Shown: one piece after another, positions 27,383 to 34,541 of the stretch
Layout: every line of letters starts with the position of its first letter
Numbering within the stretch: position 1 is the stretch's first letter
The notes under the pieces: model-generated
What the model saw: the letters and a program-made list of their open reading frames with translations, nothing else
The model's database searches: none
Told to the model about the DNA's origin: nothing
From: Thalassomonas actiniarum
GTDB taxonomy: Bacteria; Pseudomonadota; Gammaproteobacteria; Enterobacterales; Alteromonadaceae
Length of the DNA: 64,000 nucleotides
Direction of reading: 5' to 3'
Assembly (NCBI RefSeq): GCF_000948975.2
Contig: NZ_CP059735.1
Coordinates: forward strand, 4,772,603-4,836,602
Made by a program: the position numbers and the translations under genes

Positions 27383-29389
27383 GTGAACCTGTTCGGCAAT
27401 GTTACCGCCATTACCCAGGCCGGTAAAAACGGCGCGCTTGATATCAGCCAAACAGAATACCGTGCCTACGACAGCCGCCAGCGTTTATGCCAGATTAAAC
27501 GTGATGATGTCGGCACCACCGTCATGAGCTTAAATGATGTTGGTGAAATTCTGTGGCAGGCACAAGGCCAAACCGCCACCGGCAATACCAGCTGTAACAC
27601 CAGCGCCGATGCCAAAGATAAAGTCAGCTTTGCTTATGACAACCACGGCAACCAGCGCAGCCTCAGCTACGGCGACGGCACGGCCACACGCACCTATACC
27701 GTCAACAACAACGGCGATATTAAAACCATTACCGGCGGCGGTTTCCGCCAGGAGTATAGCTATAACAGCCAGCGCCTGCTCGATAAGGAAAGCCTGACCC
27801 TCGACGGCAAAACCTTTACCCTGGCCTATGGTTATGATGCCTTAGGCAGCCTCAGCCGCCTTGAATACCCCGGTAACGCACTGGCGGTAGACTTTGCTCC
27901 CAACGGTTTTGGCCAGGCGACACAAGCCACCTGGACCCAGGCGGATGATACCGTGTATAACTTTGTTAAACCCGGGGCAAGCTACTACCCGGGCGGCAGC
28001 ATCAACAGTTTTACCTACGGCAACGGCGTTAATCATAAAACCACCCTCAACAGCCGCCAGCTGCCGTCACAAATCCGTGATTACCTGGGCTCAACCAGCA
28101 AGGTCAGCCTGAGTTATGGTTATGACAATAACAACAACATTACCCACATCACCAACGGTGTTGACAGCAATTTCAGCCTGACAAGCCTCAGTTACGATGG
28201 CCAGGACCGGTTAACCGCCACCACAGGCAATGTCGCCGGTATCGGCAGCAGCACCTTAAGCTATGACGGCCTGGGTAATATCCGCAGCTACAGCAACACC
28301 AGTATACTCAACCCGTCGAGCCTGAGTTATGGCTATAACAGCAAGATGCGGTTAAGCAGTGTTACCGGCAGCGGCAGCGATGGTTATGACTTTAGTAAAG
28401 ACGGCAGCTATGACAGCCGAGGTAATGTTACCGATAACGGCAAACGCAGTTTTGACTACAACCTTGCCGGGCAGATGACACGCTCAACCAAGGATAACAG
28501 CAGTAACAACTACCTGTACGACGGCCACAACCGCCGCATTAAAACCAGCGACAGCAAAGGTACCAGCTACAACCTGTACAGCCAATCGGGCCGTTTACTC
28601 TACCGGGAAACCGACAAGGGCGGCATTAACTATATCTTCCTGGGAGATAAGCTGGTGGCCAAGCAAGGCACCGGTGTAGTGACCAAAAGTGATGACGCCG
28701 ATTATAACAGCGTGATGAACTTTAAGCCGTTTGGGGAGACAATAGAAGCCGCCAATGATGAGGTGGGGTATACCGGGCATAAGTTTGATACCGACCTGGG
28801 GCTTAGTTATATGCAGGCACGATACTATGATCCAGTTATCGGTCGTTTTTATTCGAATGATCCGGTTGGGTTTACTGGTGACGTTGATACGTTTAATAGG
28901 TATTCTTATGTAGCTAATAATCCTTATAAGTATACTGATCCTGATGGAGAGGCTAAAAAGGGAAATGCAGGTCGTGGGCTTCAGGGAGCAGCTAAGTCAG
29001 CATGTAAAAATGGTTGTGGAGTGGCGAAATACTATTTGGCTCCAGAAGATCAAGCTGAGTACATGTCGAATAGGAACAAATCTAGAGCGAAACGAAGAGC
29101 AGCCAGAAAAGCACAAAGAGATAAGAAAAATCCAAGAGTTTCAGTTTCTCAGCCAGGTAAGAATGTTCAAGGAAGCCAACATGGTGAACCTAATTTACGA
29201 GGGCAAGAAAAAACGGGTATGGACGGTAAAACAGGTATAGGTATTCAAGATGGATCGAAGGATTCTAGCAATGGTCCTGATCATCCAGCAGCAATAGACG
29301 TGGGTAATTTGAAAACCGGTGAACAGCCAGGAAAAAATGGGCAACCTCGCATCCAAAATGAACACAAAACCAAAGCAGAAATAGAATGA
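27383..29389 (+). CDS. 5'-truncated RHS core with a different C-terminal tip
   Basis: The frame is open from 27218, just after a stop inside a GGGACATTCCTAAATT repeat motif; the first usable start is GTG 27383. From 27383 to about 28.9 kb it is nearly identical to 22551-24.1 kb of the intact RHS gene at a constant offset of 4832 bp with no indels. Residues before 27383 are a patchwork of RHS pieces joined in frame with two internal deletions. There is no N-terminus, signal or promoter, so it is probably a silent donor or relic. After DPDGEAKK it shares the linker SACKNGCGVAKYYLAP with the intact gene and then carries an unrelated tip with PNLRGQEKTGMDGKTG and NGPDHPAAIDVGNL, whose toxin family I cannot name. 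Its immunity gene overlaps by 4 bp. Confidence 0.75.
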   Translation: MNLFGNVTAITQAGKNGALDISQTEYRAYDSRQRLCQIKRDDVGTTVMSLNDVGEILWQAQGQTATGNTSCNTSADAKDKVSFAYDNHGNQRSLSYGDGTATRTYTVNNNGDIKTITGGGFRQEYSYNSQRLLDKESLTLDGKTFTLAYGYDALGSLSRLEYPGNALAVDFAPNGFGQATQATWTQADDTVYNFVKPGASYYPGGSINSFTYGNGVNHKTTLNSRQLPSQIRDYLGSTSKVSLSYGYDNNNNITHITNGVDSNFSLTSLSYDGQDRLTATTGNVAGIGSSTLSYDGLGNIRSYSNTSILNPSSLSYGYNSKMRLSSVTGSGSDGYDFSKDGSYDSRGNVTDNGKRSFDYNLAGQMTRSTKDNSSNNYLYDGHNRRIKTSDSKGTSYNLYSQSGRLLYRETDKGGINYIFLGDKLVAKQGTGVVTKSDDADYNSVMNFKPFGETIEAANDEVGYTGHKFDTDLGLSYMQARYYDPVIGRFYSNDPVGFTGDVDTFNRYSYVANNPYKYTDPDGEAKKGNAGRGLQGAAKSACKNGCGVAKYYLAPEDQAEYMSNRNKSRAKRRAARKAQRDKKNPRVSVSQPGKNVQGSQHGEPNLRGQEKTGMDGKTGIGIQDGSKDSSNGPDHPAAIDVGNLKTGEQPGKNGQPRIQNEHKTKAEIE

Positions 29390-29901
29390 CAAATATCTTA
29401 AAGAAATCGATAATTTATAGAGAACTAAAGAAATCAAACATTAGTGGTAGAAATCTTGAAAAATCAACATTTGATTATGTCGATTGTGAACTGTCCGAGA
29501 AGCTGCCAAAAGATTGCTTTAGTTTAGTAGACTACGAATGTACTCAAAACTATCGTTTTAGTTTGATGCATGATGTTCATTCTAGTTTCTCGAATGTTTA
29601 TCTAGGTAACACACCGCTTTGTACTTATGAATTTAACGAAATGGACGAATTTCTTAAACGACTATTTGAACCTTCTCTAGATCAGGTAATTTGGATTATA
29701 TCTGAATATCCTAAAAAAATTCCCTCGGTCATTACAACAATTAGAACCTTTATGGATAACAAAGAATTATTCATGAAATTAATGGAGGATGACTTCTTAA
29801 TTGTAAACGAAGGAGGACATCTTGTGATGGGAATAAATAGCGAGAGTCGCAATTTGACGGAGACAGTTACAATCAAAACAATCAAAAAGGGGCACTCCTA
29901 A
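29386..29901 (+). CDS. putative immunity protein for the second RHS tip
   Basis: 171 residues; ATG overlaps the toxin stop (ATGA), so the pair is translationally coupled. AT-rich, cytosolic, family not recognised. The last codons (GHS) and stop at 29899-29901 lie inside the palindromic element starting at 29889, so the element has supplied or altered the C-terminus. Confidence 0.65.
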   Translation: MTNILKKSIIYRELKKSNISGRNLEKSTFDYVDCELSEKLPKDCFSLVDYECTQNYRFSLMHDVHSSFSNVYLGNTPLCTYEFNEMDEFLKRLFEPSLDQVIWIISEYPKKIPSVITTIRTFMDNKELFMKLMEDDFLIVNEGGHLVMGINSESRNLTETVTIKTIKKGHS

Positions 29902-30011
29902 ATTAGATTGAATAAAATGCCTCGTTTTTTAACGGGGCTTTTTCTATCTCACGTTTGAATTCAAAATAAATAACAACAAGATACGATTATTGATAAATTT
30001 AAGGTGTCCCC
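29889..30011 (+). repeat. MITE-like palindromic element, copy 1
   Basis: About 123 bp. The left end GGGGCACTCCTAAATT is inversely repeated, imperfectly, at the right end as AAATTTAAGGTGTCCCC. The interior carries an ATGCCTCG-TTTTTTAA-CGGGGC terminator-like hairpin and an AT-rich stretch. It joins an immunity gene directly to the remnant of another toxin tip. Related copies are at 30519 and 31058. Confidence 0.75.
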
Positions 30012-30012
30012 T

Positions 30013-30129
30013 TTAGCACTCTCAAATAGGCCTCATGGAAAAGAACCGCACGGCCATGTTGGTCCAGTGAACCATATTCCTGTAGTTAATGTTTCGGAGC
30101 GAATTGAATCTAGCAAATTAAATGAATAG
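30013..30129 (+). pseudogene. relic of a toxin C-terminal tip
   Basis: 39 codons, no start, reading LALSNRPHGKEPHGHVG then PVNHIPVVNVSERIESSK and a TAG at 30127-30129. It begins 2 bp after the repeat and ends just before the immunity gene, as the last part of an RHS toxin would. The His-rich PHGKEPHGHVGPVNH suggests a metal-dependent enzyme, but the family cannot be named. Confidence 0.55.
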
Positions 30130-30139
30130 GTGTTTAATT

Positions 30140-30475
30140 ATGTATGAAAAACTATTGAAATTCTGGAAAATGACCTCGAAGGAGCTTAATATCGAGATTG
30201 ATATAGGTCATTCATTAGTATTAAGTTCAGGCACACAGATTGAGTCACTATTTTTAGTCAAAAATTTTGGTGCTGAAAAAGGAATGCTTATACTACCTAA
30301 AGGCTTAGATATTGTTTCATACCAAGATGAAATCAATCAACTGGGGTACGGTTATTCATTTTTAAGTGAACCATTTGATAATGAAGAGTATTCGGTTGAA
30401 GATTATGCTGAACTACTCGATGACTGGGGGTGGAGTGGAGATCCTGCTCTCAAACCATTTGAGTTTGAAAGCTAG
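30140..30475 (+). CDS. orphan immunity-type protein, cassette 2
   Basis: 111 residues from the ATG at 30140 (MYEKLLKFWKM), with AGG at 30128-30130 as ribosome site; an in-frame ATG at 30122 overlaps the toxin relic and is less likely. Acidic C-terminus (EDYAELLDDWGWSGDPALKPFEFES). It is small, soluble and AT-rich like other immunity proteins, and its toxin survives only as the preceding 39 codons. Family not recognised. Confidence 0.6.
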   Translation: MYEKLLKFWKMTSKELNIEIDIGHSLVLSSGTQIESLFLVKNFGAEKGMLILPKGLDIVSYQDEINQLGYGYSFLSEPFDNEEYSVEDYAELLDDWGWSGDPALKPFEFES

Positions 30476-30518
30476 CTAAAACGAACAAAACGAGACACCA
30501 CTAAAAACTGACAAAACA

Positions 30519-30624
30519 TGACCCCCCTAAATTAGATTAAATAAAATGCCTCGTTTTTTAACGGAGCTTTTTTCTTTTCCATGTTCAAATTCAATATAAT
30601 TCTGAATAAATTTAGGGGGTCTCC
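30519..30624 (+). repeat. MITE-like palindromic element, copy 2
   Basis: About 106 bp bounded by TGACCCCCCTAAATTAG and TAAATTTAGGGGGTCTCC, which are inverted repeats of each other. Interior: ATGCCTCG-TTTTTTAA-CGGAGC hairpin plus T-tract. A further degenerate end motif (GAGACACCACTAAA) lies just upstream at 30492. Confidence 0.75.
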
Positions 30625-30681
30625 GTTAGCACCAAAAGCCCAGAGGTTCATATTCCATTACAAGACTTTATATTTAATTAG
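30625..30681 (+). pseudogene. relic of another toxin C-terminus
   Basis: 19 codons (VSTKSPEVHIPLQDFIFN and TAG 30679-30681), no start, directly abutting the repeat upstream and ending 9 bp before the next immunity gene. This repeats the arrangement at 30013-30129. Confidence 0.45.
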
Positions 30682-30690
30682 GAAATTTAT

Positions 30691-31041
30691 ATGAATACAG
30701 AATTATGGAAACAACATGTTGTTGAAATATTAACAAATATAGCTGATGAAAACTTCCAGAAAAAAATCTGGTTTTCAGATACTCTATATTGTTCAACTCC
30801 TGGTGAATTGTATTGTATTCTTTTTGATGACTATTCTATTGAGCTATTTATTGATGATAATGACGTCAATTTAAACGCTAATCAAAAAGCTAATGGAAAG
30901 ATATTGATTAACCTAATGGATGAATTCTCTGAAGAGTGCGGTGATAACATGACAGCTGAAAATACGATTAATAACTTAAAATGGAAAGCGATAAGAAAAC
31001 AAGCTGAAAGGTTTTTACATACATTGAATCAACCAAATTGA
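30691..31041 (+). CDS. orphan immunity-type protein, cassette 3
   Basis: 116 residues with AGGAAA 6 nt before the ATG. The pattern (MNTELWKQHVVEILTNIADENFQKKIW, STPGELYCILFDDYSIELFID, LKWKAIRKQAERFLHTL) resembles a common group of small immunity proteins of polymorphic toxin loci, though I cannot give a Pfam name. Its cognate toxin is reduced to 19 codons. Confidence 0.65.
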   Translation: MNTELWKQHVVEILTNIADENFQKKIWFSDTLYCSTPGELYCILFDDYSIELFIDDNDVNLNANQKANGKILINLMDEFSEECGDNMTAENTINNLKWKAIRKQAERFLHTLNQPN

Positions 31042-31057
31042 TAGTAAAAAGTATAAT

Positions 31058-31175
31058 GGGACACCTCTAAATTCTGTAATAAAAGCCTCGTTTTTTAATG
31101 GTGCTTTTTTTCTATCCCGTATTTAAATTCAATATAAATGACACCAAGGTATAATTCTGAATAAATTGAGGAATG
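31058..31175 (+). repeat. MITE-like palindromic element, copy 3 (right end degenerate)
   Basis: Starts GGGACACCTCTAAATT and contains a GCCTCGTTTTTTAATGGTGC hairpin plus T-tract and the shared interior GGTATAATTCTGAATAAATT. The right inverted repeat is decayed (AAATTGAGGAATG). It abuts a RAYT fragment. Confidence 0.65.
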
Positions 31176-31180
31176 AATCT

Positions 31181-31240
31181 TTGAATCACGGTCGAAGCCT
31201 GTGTAATCCCCATATGTCACTGCATTTATACGCCGGGTAA
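31181..31240 (+). pseudogene. C-terminal fragment of a second RAYT transposase
   Basis: The last codons before TAA read NPHMSLHLYAG, matching THMSLQLYAR at the C-terminus of the transposase at 25571-26563. No start or upstream domain remains. Confidence 0.5.
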
Positions 31241-31325
31241 TGTGCCCTTTAAATCATTCACTCTACTTTTAACACAAGCGAAAAAGCGCTGATACATACG
31301 CCCCTCCCCTCTCAAAAAAGCGCAT

Positions 31326-31437
31326 CACAACCTTTTCCCAACCTTTCACAACTATTTCACAATAAGAAAAAACCAACAATAAAACAAACGGTTAACGAGC
31401 AAGGTAAACAACTAAAAAATCACAACCTTTTCCCAAC
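31326..31437 (+). promoter_or_regulatory. paired direct-repeat operator-like motif, copy 2
   Basis: CACAACCTTTTCCCAAC occurs perfectly at 31326-31342 and again at 31421-31437, 95 bp apart start to start. The first copy is followed by CTTTCACAACT-TTTCACA as in copy 1 at 16192, the second by TTGTT. The pair is the same in order and spacing as upstream of the RHS locus. Confidence 0.65.
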
Positions 31438-31628
31438 TTGTTAAGCAAACTAATAGCGGGTAACTTCTTTCCCGGCAAAAGAATCTGACGGCTTAACCTG
31501 ATGCCCGAAGTATTTTACTCTGGTTGCCACCGGCTAAATCAGCAGCATGTAATTTGATGCAATTTATGCTGCCTTAGCCATGCATTTAACACTAAATGCA
31601 AACGGATTACGGAAATAACATTACCGTC

Positions 31629-31710
31629 CCGAACCGCTGGAATTCAAGCAGCGGGAAACATATTGCCCTTTCATGTATTAATGTTTCCTTATCCGCGGTT
31701 CGGCTTTTTT
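31629..31710 (+). terminator. long nested hairpin with T-tract in the leader region
   Basis: CCGAACCGC (31629-31637) pairs perfectly with GCGGTTCGG (31695-31703), and inside it GGAAACAT (31654-31661) pairs with ATGTTTCC (31681-31688). CTTTTTT follows immediately. It may end a short regulatory RNA or act as an attenuator upstream of the regulator gene. Confidence 0.6.
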
Positions 31711-31764
31711 CACTTTATACATTGTTCAAATATCCATATCATTAAAACCACTCCCTAAGCCGTG

Positions 31765-31793
31765 TTTATTAATAACATTAAAACCATTACAAT
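31765..31793 (+). promoter_or_regulatory. promoter-like element of the first CadC-like gene
   Basis: TTTATT (31765-31770), 17 bp, TACAAT (31788-31793). The -35 is poor but the whole element is conserved at the same internal spacing before the paralogue (34435-34463). Confidence 0.5.
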
Positions 31794-31868
31794 AAAGCCA
31801 AAGGTAATATTAATTTCAAATTAAGTAACATTTCTCCAACATAAAAAGCAGTAGTTGTCGAATAAGTA

Positions 31869-34217
31869 ATGGAAAACACTAAGCTCATCAAGCTCAACCA
31901 ATGGATACTGGATCCTGTTGAAAACCACCTCATTAAAGAAGACAACACCCGTATTCCACTCGAAGCCAAGTATGTGCTGCTATTAGAGTTTCTAGCAGAA
32001 AACCAAAATACCGTTATCAGCCGTGAGCAACTGATGCAGACCGTATGGAACAATCGCTATGTAGAATACAGAACGATTAATGCCGCCATATCCAGGTTAC
32101 GTAAAACCCTGGGCGGCGAACGGGATGATTTTATTAAAACCCACCTGAAACGCGGCTATTCATTAGCCTGCCAGGTGGAATATCTCGACAAGACTGACGT
32201 CACAACAGCTGATATCACTCAAACAGCCAACAGCAAAGAACAACCAAGCAAGGTAAAACAGGAAAAACAACCTGATAGCCCATCAACAAAGCCCTCTGAC
32301 GAAAAAGCGGCAGAGACTTTTAAAAAAGAAATTAACGCCTTTTCTATAGAGAATAATGAGGTAAAGACCAAAACAGCCGAAGGACTGAACGATACACTGT
32401 CGCATTTAACAAATGATATTGCCCCGCAAATAACTACAGCCACTACAACAAAAAACTACGTTCCGATTAAACCGTTATACAAGTTCTATTTCCTAATTAC
32501 CGCTTTAGCGATAACAATAATTTTGTGGCAAGTTATCCAGCCACATGTGCTATCACAACAGGTACTGACCAAAGACGACATTTCAATTGAACCGCTAACT
32601 TATAGCAAAGGCTGGGAAGTCTCGCCAACATTGTCCCCGGATAAGTCCTTACTGGCTTATATCCATCAAAGTGACAATGCCAGCAATTACAACGTGATTA
32701 TTCAAAACCTTGAAAACAAGGAAACCATCACCTTAGAAGCAGAAAATAAAACATTTGCGCCTTACTGGTCGCCACAGGACAATCAACTATTTTATATGTC
32801 ACTGGAAAATAACCAGTGCAACATAAAAAAACGGAAGATTGAACTTACACTGGCCTTATCCCCGGCAGAGTTAATCACCCAGTGTGGGCCACTCTTTGAT
32901 CCTATGCTCTTGCAAAAAATAGCTGTCAGCTCAGATCTCAACTGGCTTTACTATTCATCACAAAAAACAGAACTCTCACCGAGTGTATTATATCGCTACC
33001 ACCTGAAGAATCATTATACCGAAGCCCTCACCGCCCCCCAGGGAAAATATACCGGAGATAGCGGCCTGGTATTAAGCCCCGACAACACCCAGCTGGCATT
33101 CAAACGTTATTATGACGACCATTCAGAGTCGGTAATGTTATTAGACCTTAACAATGGCGACACCAGCTCTTTGATTAAAAGCCCCTCTTTAGAAAACTCC
33201 ATTACCTGGAGCCTCTCAGGCAGCCATGTGCTTTACCTGAACGACGTAGAAAAAACGCTAAAAGCCATAGATATAAACACAGGTAATATCAAGCCTTTAT
33301 ACCAATACTCTACCTTTGCAGACCACCCTTTAATGCTTTCAGAAAAAGAAATACTGTTATCATTTGAATACCGCCATACTGTAGACGTAGAACGTATCAA
33401 CTTAAATAATAAAAAGCTAACCCCAGAAAAACTAATCACCTCTGACTTTAATACCCATTCTGCCGCCATCTATAACCTGGATACTAAAGAGCGGATTGCT
33501 TTTGTTTCCAATCGTACCGGTAAAAACCAAATTTGGTTGAAAGAAGGCAGTAACTTACAGCAATTAACTTTTTTTGAGGGCGTCACCCGTATTTACGAGC
33601 CAAGCTTTTCGGCTAACGGCGAAAATATCTTGTTTACAATGAACGACAAGTTATACGCCTTAAATATCACCAGCAAGCTGGTAACCACAATAACTCTTCC
33701 AGTTGAAGTGGCAAAAAACTTTACCTGGAAATGCCATTCAAATAACCAAATTTTAATCACAGCCCTGAAAAATGGTATCTGGCATCTATACCAGGTTAAT
33801 ATTAATACGCAGGAAGCAAAGTTATTAACAACGGGAATTTCATCTATCCAGGGACAGTGCAATAATGCCCAACAACAAAGTCATTATTACGGCACCACAC
33901 CCGCCATCAAGGGTATTTTCCGATTAACAGAGAACTGGAAAATAAATACAACATATCATTACTTTCCAGAGAGCGTGTTGGATTACAACCAAGAATGGGG
34001 CGTCACCTCTTCAGCCATATACCACATTAACCTTGATGGCCAACTGTTTCAGGCTAACTTTGCCACAGGAGAAATTCAAGAACTTGATATTCCCGGTATA
34101 AACGCCTGGTTTATGACCATACATGAAGATAATTTACTGCTTAATAATATGGAGTTGGCCGATACTTATATCGGTAAGTTAACCATTCCAGACTTAGCTG
34201 ACAGACTAAAGAACTAA
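31869..34217 (+). CDS. CadC/ToxR-type membrane regulator with TolB-like periplasmic domain
   Basis: 782 residues. Residues 1-112 are an OmpR/PhoB-type winged helix (TRIPLEAKYVLLLEFLAE, VISREQLMQTVW, TINAAISRLRKTLGG, FIKTHLKRGYSL). A charged linker runs to about 200, followed by one membrane helix at 206-223 (FYFLITALAITIILWQVI). The remaining 550 residues have repeated blade motifs of a TolB/WD40-like propeller (SPDKSLLAYIHQ, SPDNTQLAFKRYYDD, FVSNRTGKNQIWLKEG). Such proteins bind DNA from the membrane in response to periplasmic signals; the signal here is unknown. It is separately promoted from its paralogue. Confidence 0.85.
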   Translation: MENTKLIKLNQWILDPVENHLIKEDNTRIPLEAKYVLLLEFLAENQNTVISREQLMQTVWNNRYVEYRTINAAISRLRKTLGGERDDFIKTHLKRGYSLACQVEYLDKTDVTTADITQTANSKEQPSKVKQEKQPDSPSTKPSDEKAAETFKKEINAFSIENNEVKTKTAEGLNDTLSHLTNDIAPQITTATTTKNYVPIKPLYKFYFLITALAITIILWQVIQPHVLSQQVLTKDDISIEPLTYSKGWEVSPTLSPDKSLLAYIHQSDNASNYNVIIQNLENKETITLEAENKTFAPYWSPQDNQLFYMSLENNQCNIKKRKIELTLALSPAELITQCGPLFDPMLLQKIAVSSDLNWLYYSSQKTELSPSVLYRYHLKNHYTEALTAPQGKYTGDSGLVLSPDNTQLAFKRYYDDHSESVMLLDLNNGDTSSLIKSPSLENSITWSLSGSHVLYLNDVEKTLKAIDINTGNIKPLYQYSTFADHPLMLSEKEILLSFEYRHTVDVERINLNNKKLTPEKLITSDFNTHSAAIYNLDTKERIAFVSNRTGKNQIWLKEGSNLQQLTFFEGVTRIYEPSFSANGENILFTMNDKLYALNITSKLVTTITLPVEVAKNFTWKCHSNNQILITALKNGIWHLYQVNINTQEAKLLTTGISSIQGQCNNAQQQSHYYGTTPAIKGIFRLTENWKINTTYHYFPESVLDYNQEWGVTSSAIYHINLDGQLFQANFATGEIQELDIPGINAWFMTIHEDNLLLNNMELADTYIGKLTIPDLADRLKN

Positions 34218-34541
34218 ACCGGGATTCTCGCCACAGATTCAAATTTAACTCAAACCTTTATGCCTGTGCTGCTAAAACATAACTGATAACAGAGCTTAGT
34301 TTGCCAACTAAACCGTAGATAGTTAAGCAGAGAAAAGTATTATCCATTAGTTTTACGTTTCCTTATCCATAATAGGGTTCCTTAAGCCTTGGTCAGCAAC
34401 CAAATATCAAACATGAAATCTCACTAACGCTATGTTTATTAATAACAATAAAACGACTACAATGGCGGTGAAAGTTAGAAGCCCTTTTCAATGAAACGCA
34501 ATTTATCCTAGACAATAAAGCAGTAGTCACCGTAAGAAGTA
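34218..34541 (+). promoter_or_regulatory. intergenic region between the two CadC-like paralogues
   Basis: AT-rich, 324 bp, no gene. The last 110 bp parallel the region before 31869 (shared GTTTCCTTATCC and the promoter-like element), so the duplication included the promoter. The paired 17-bp repeats are absent here. Confidence 0.55.
34435..34463 (+). promoter_or_regulatory. promoter-like element of the second CadC-like gene
   Basis: TTTATT (34435-34440), 17 bp, TACAAT (34458-34463), matching the element at 31765-31793 with the same spacing. Confidence 0.5.

Larger units (their letters stand above)
31241..31868 (+). promoter_or_regulatory. regulatory region upstream of the first CadC-like gene
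   Basis: About 630 bp without a gene. It contains the paired 17-bp repeats (31326 and 31421), an inverted repeat GCAGCAT/ATGCTGC around 31542-31572, a large terminator-like hairpin (31629-31710) and a promoter-like element shared with the paralogue (31765-31793). Confidence 0.6.

Noticed and set aside
15263-31240. Whole region as an integrated prophage or ICE
   Set aside because: No integrase, att repeats, structural phage genes or conjugation genes are visible; the tRNA array end is not duplicated at the far side.
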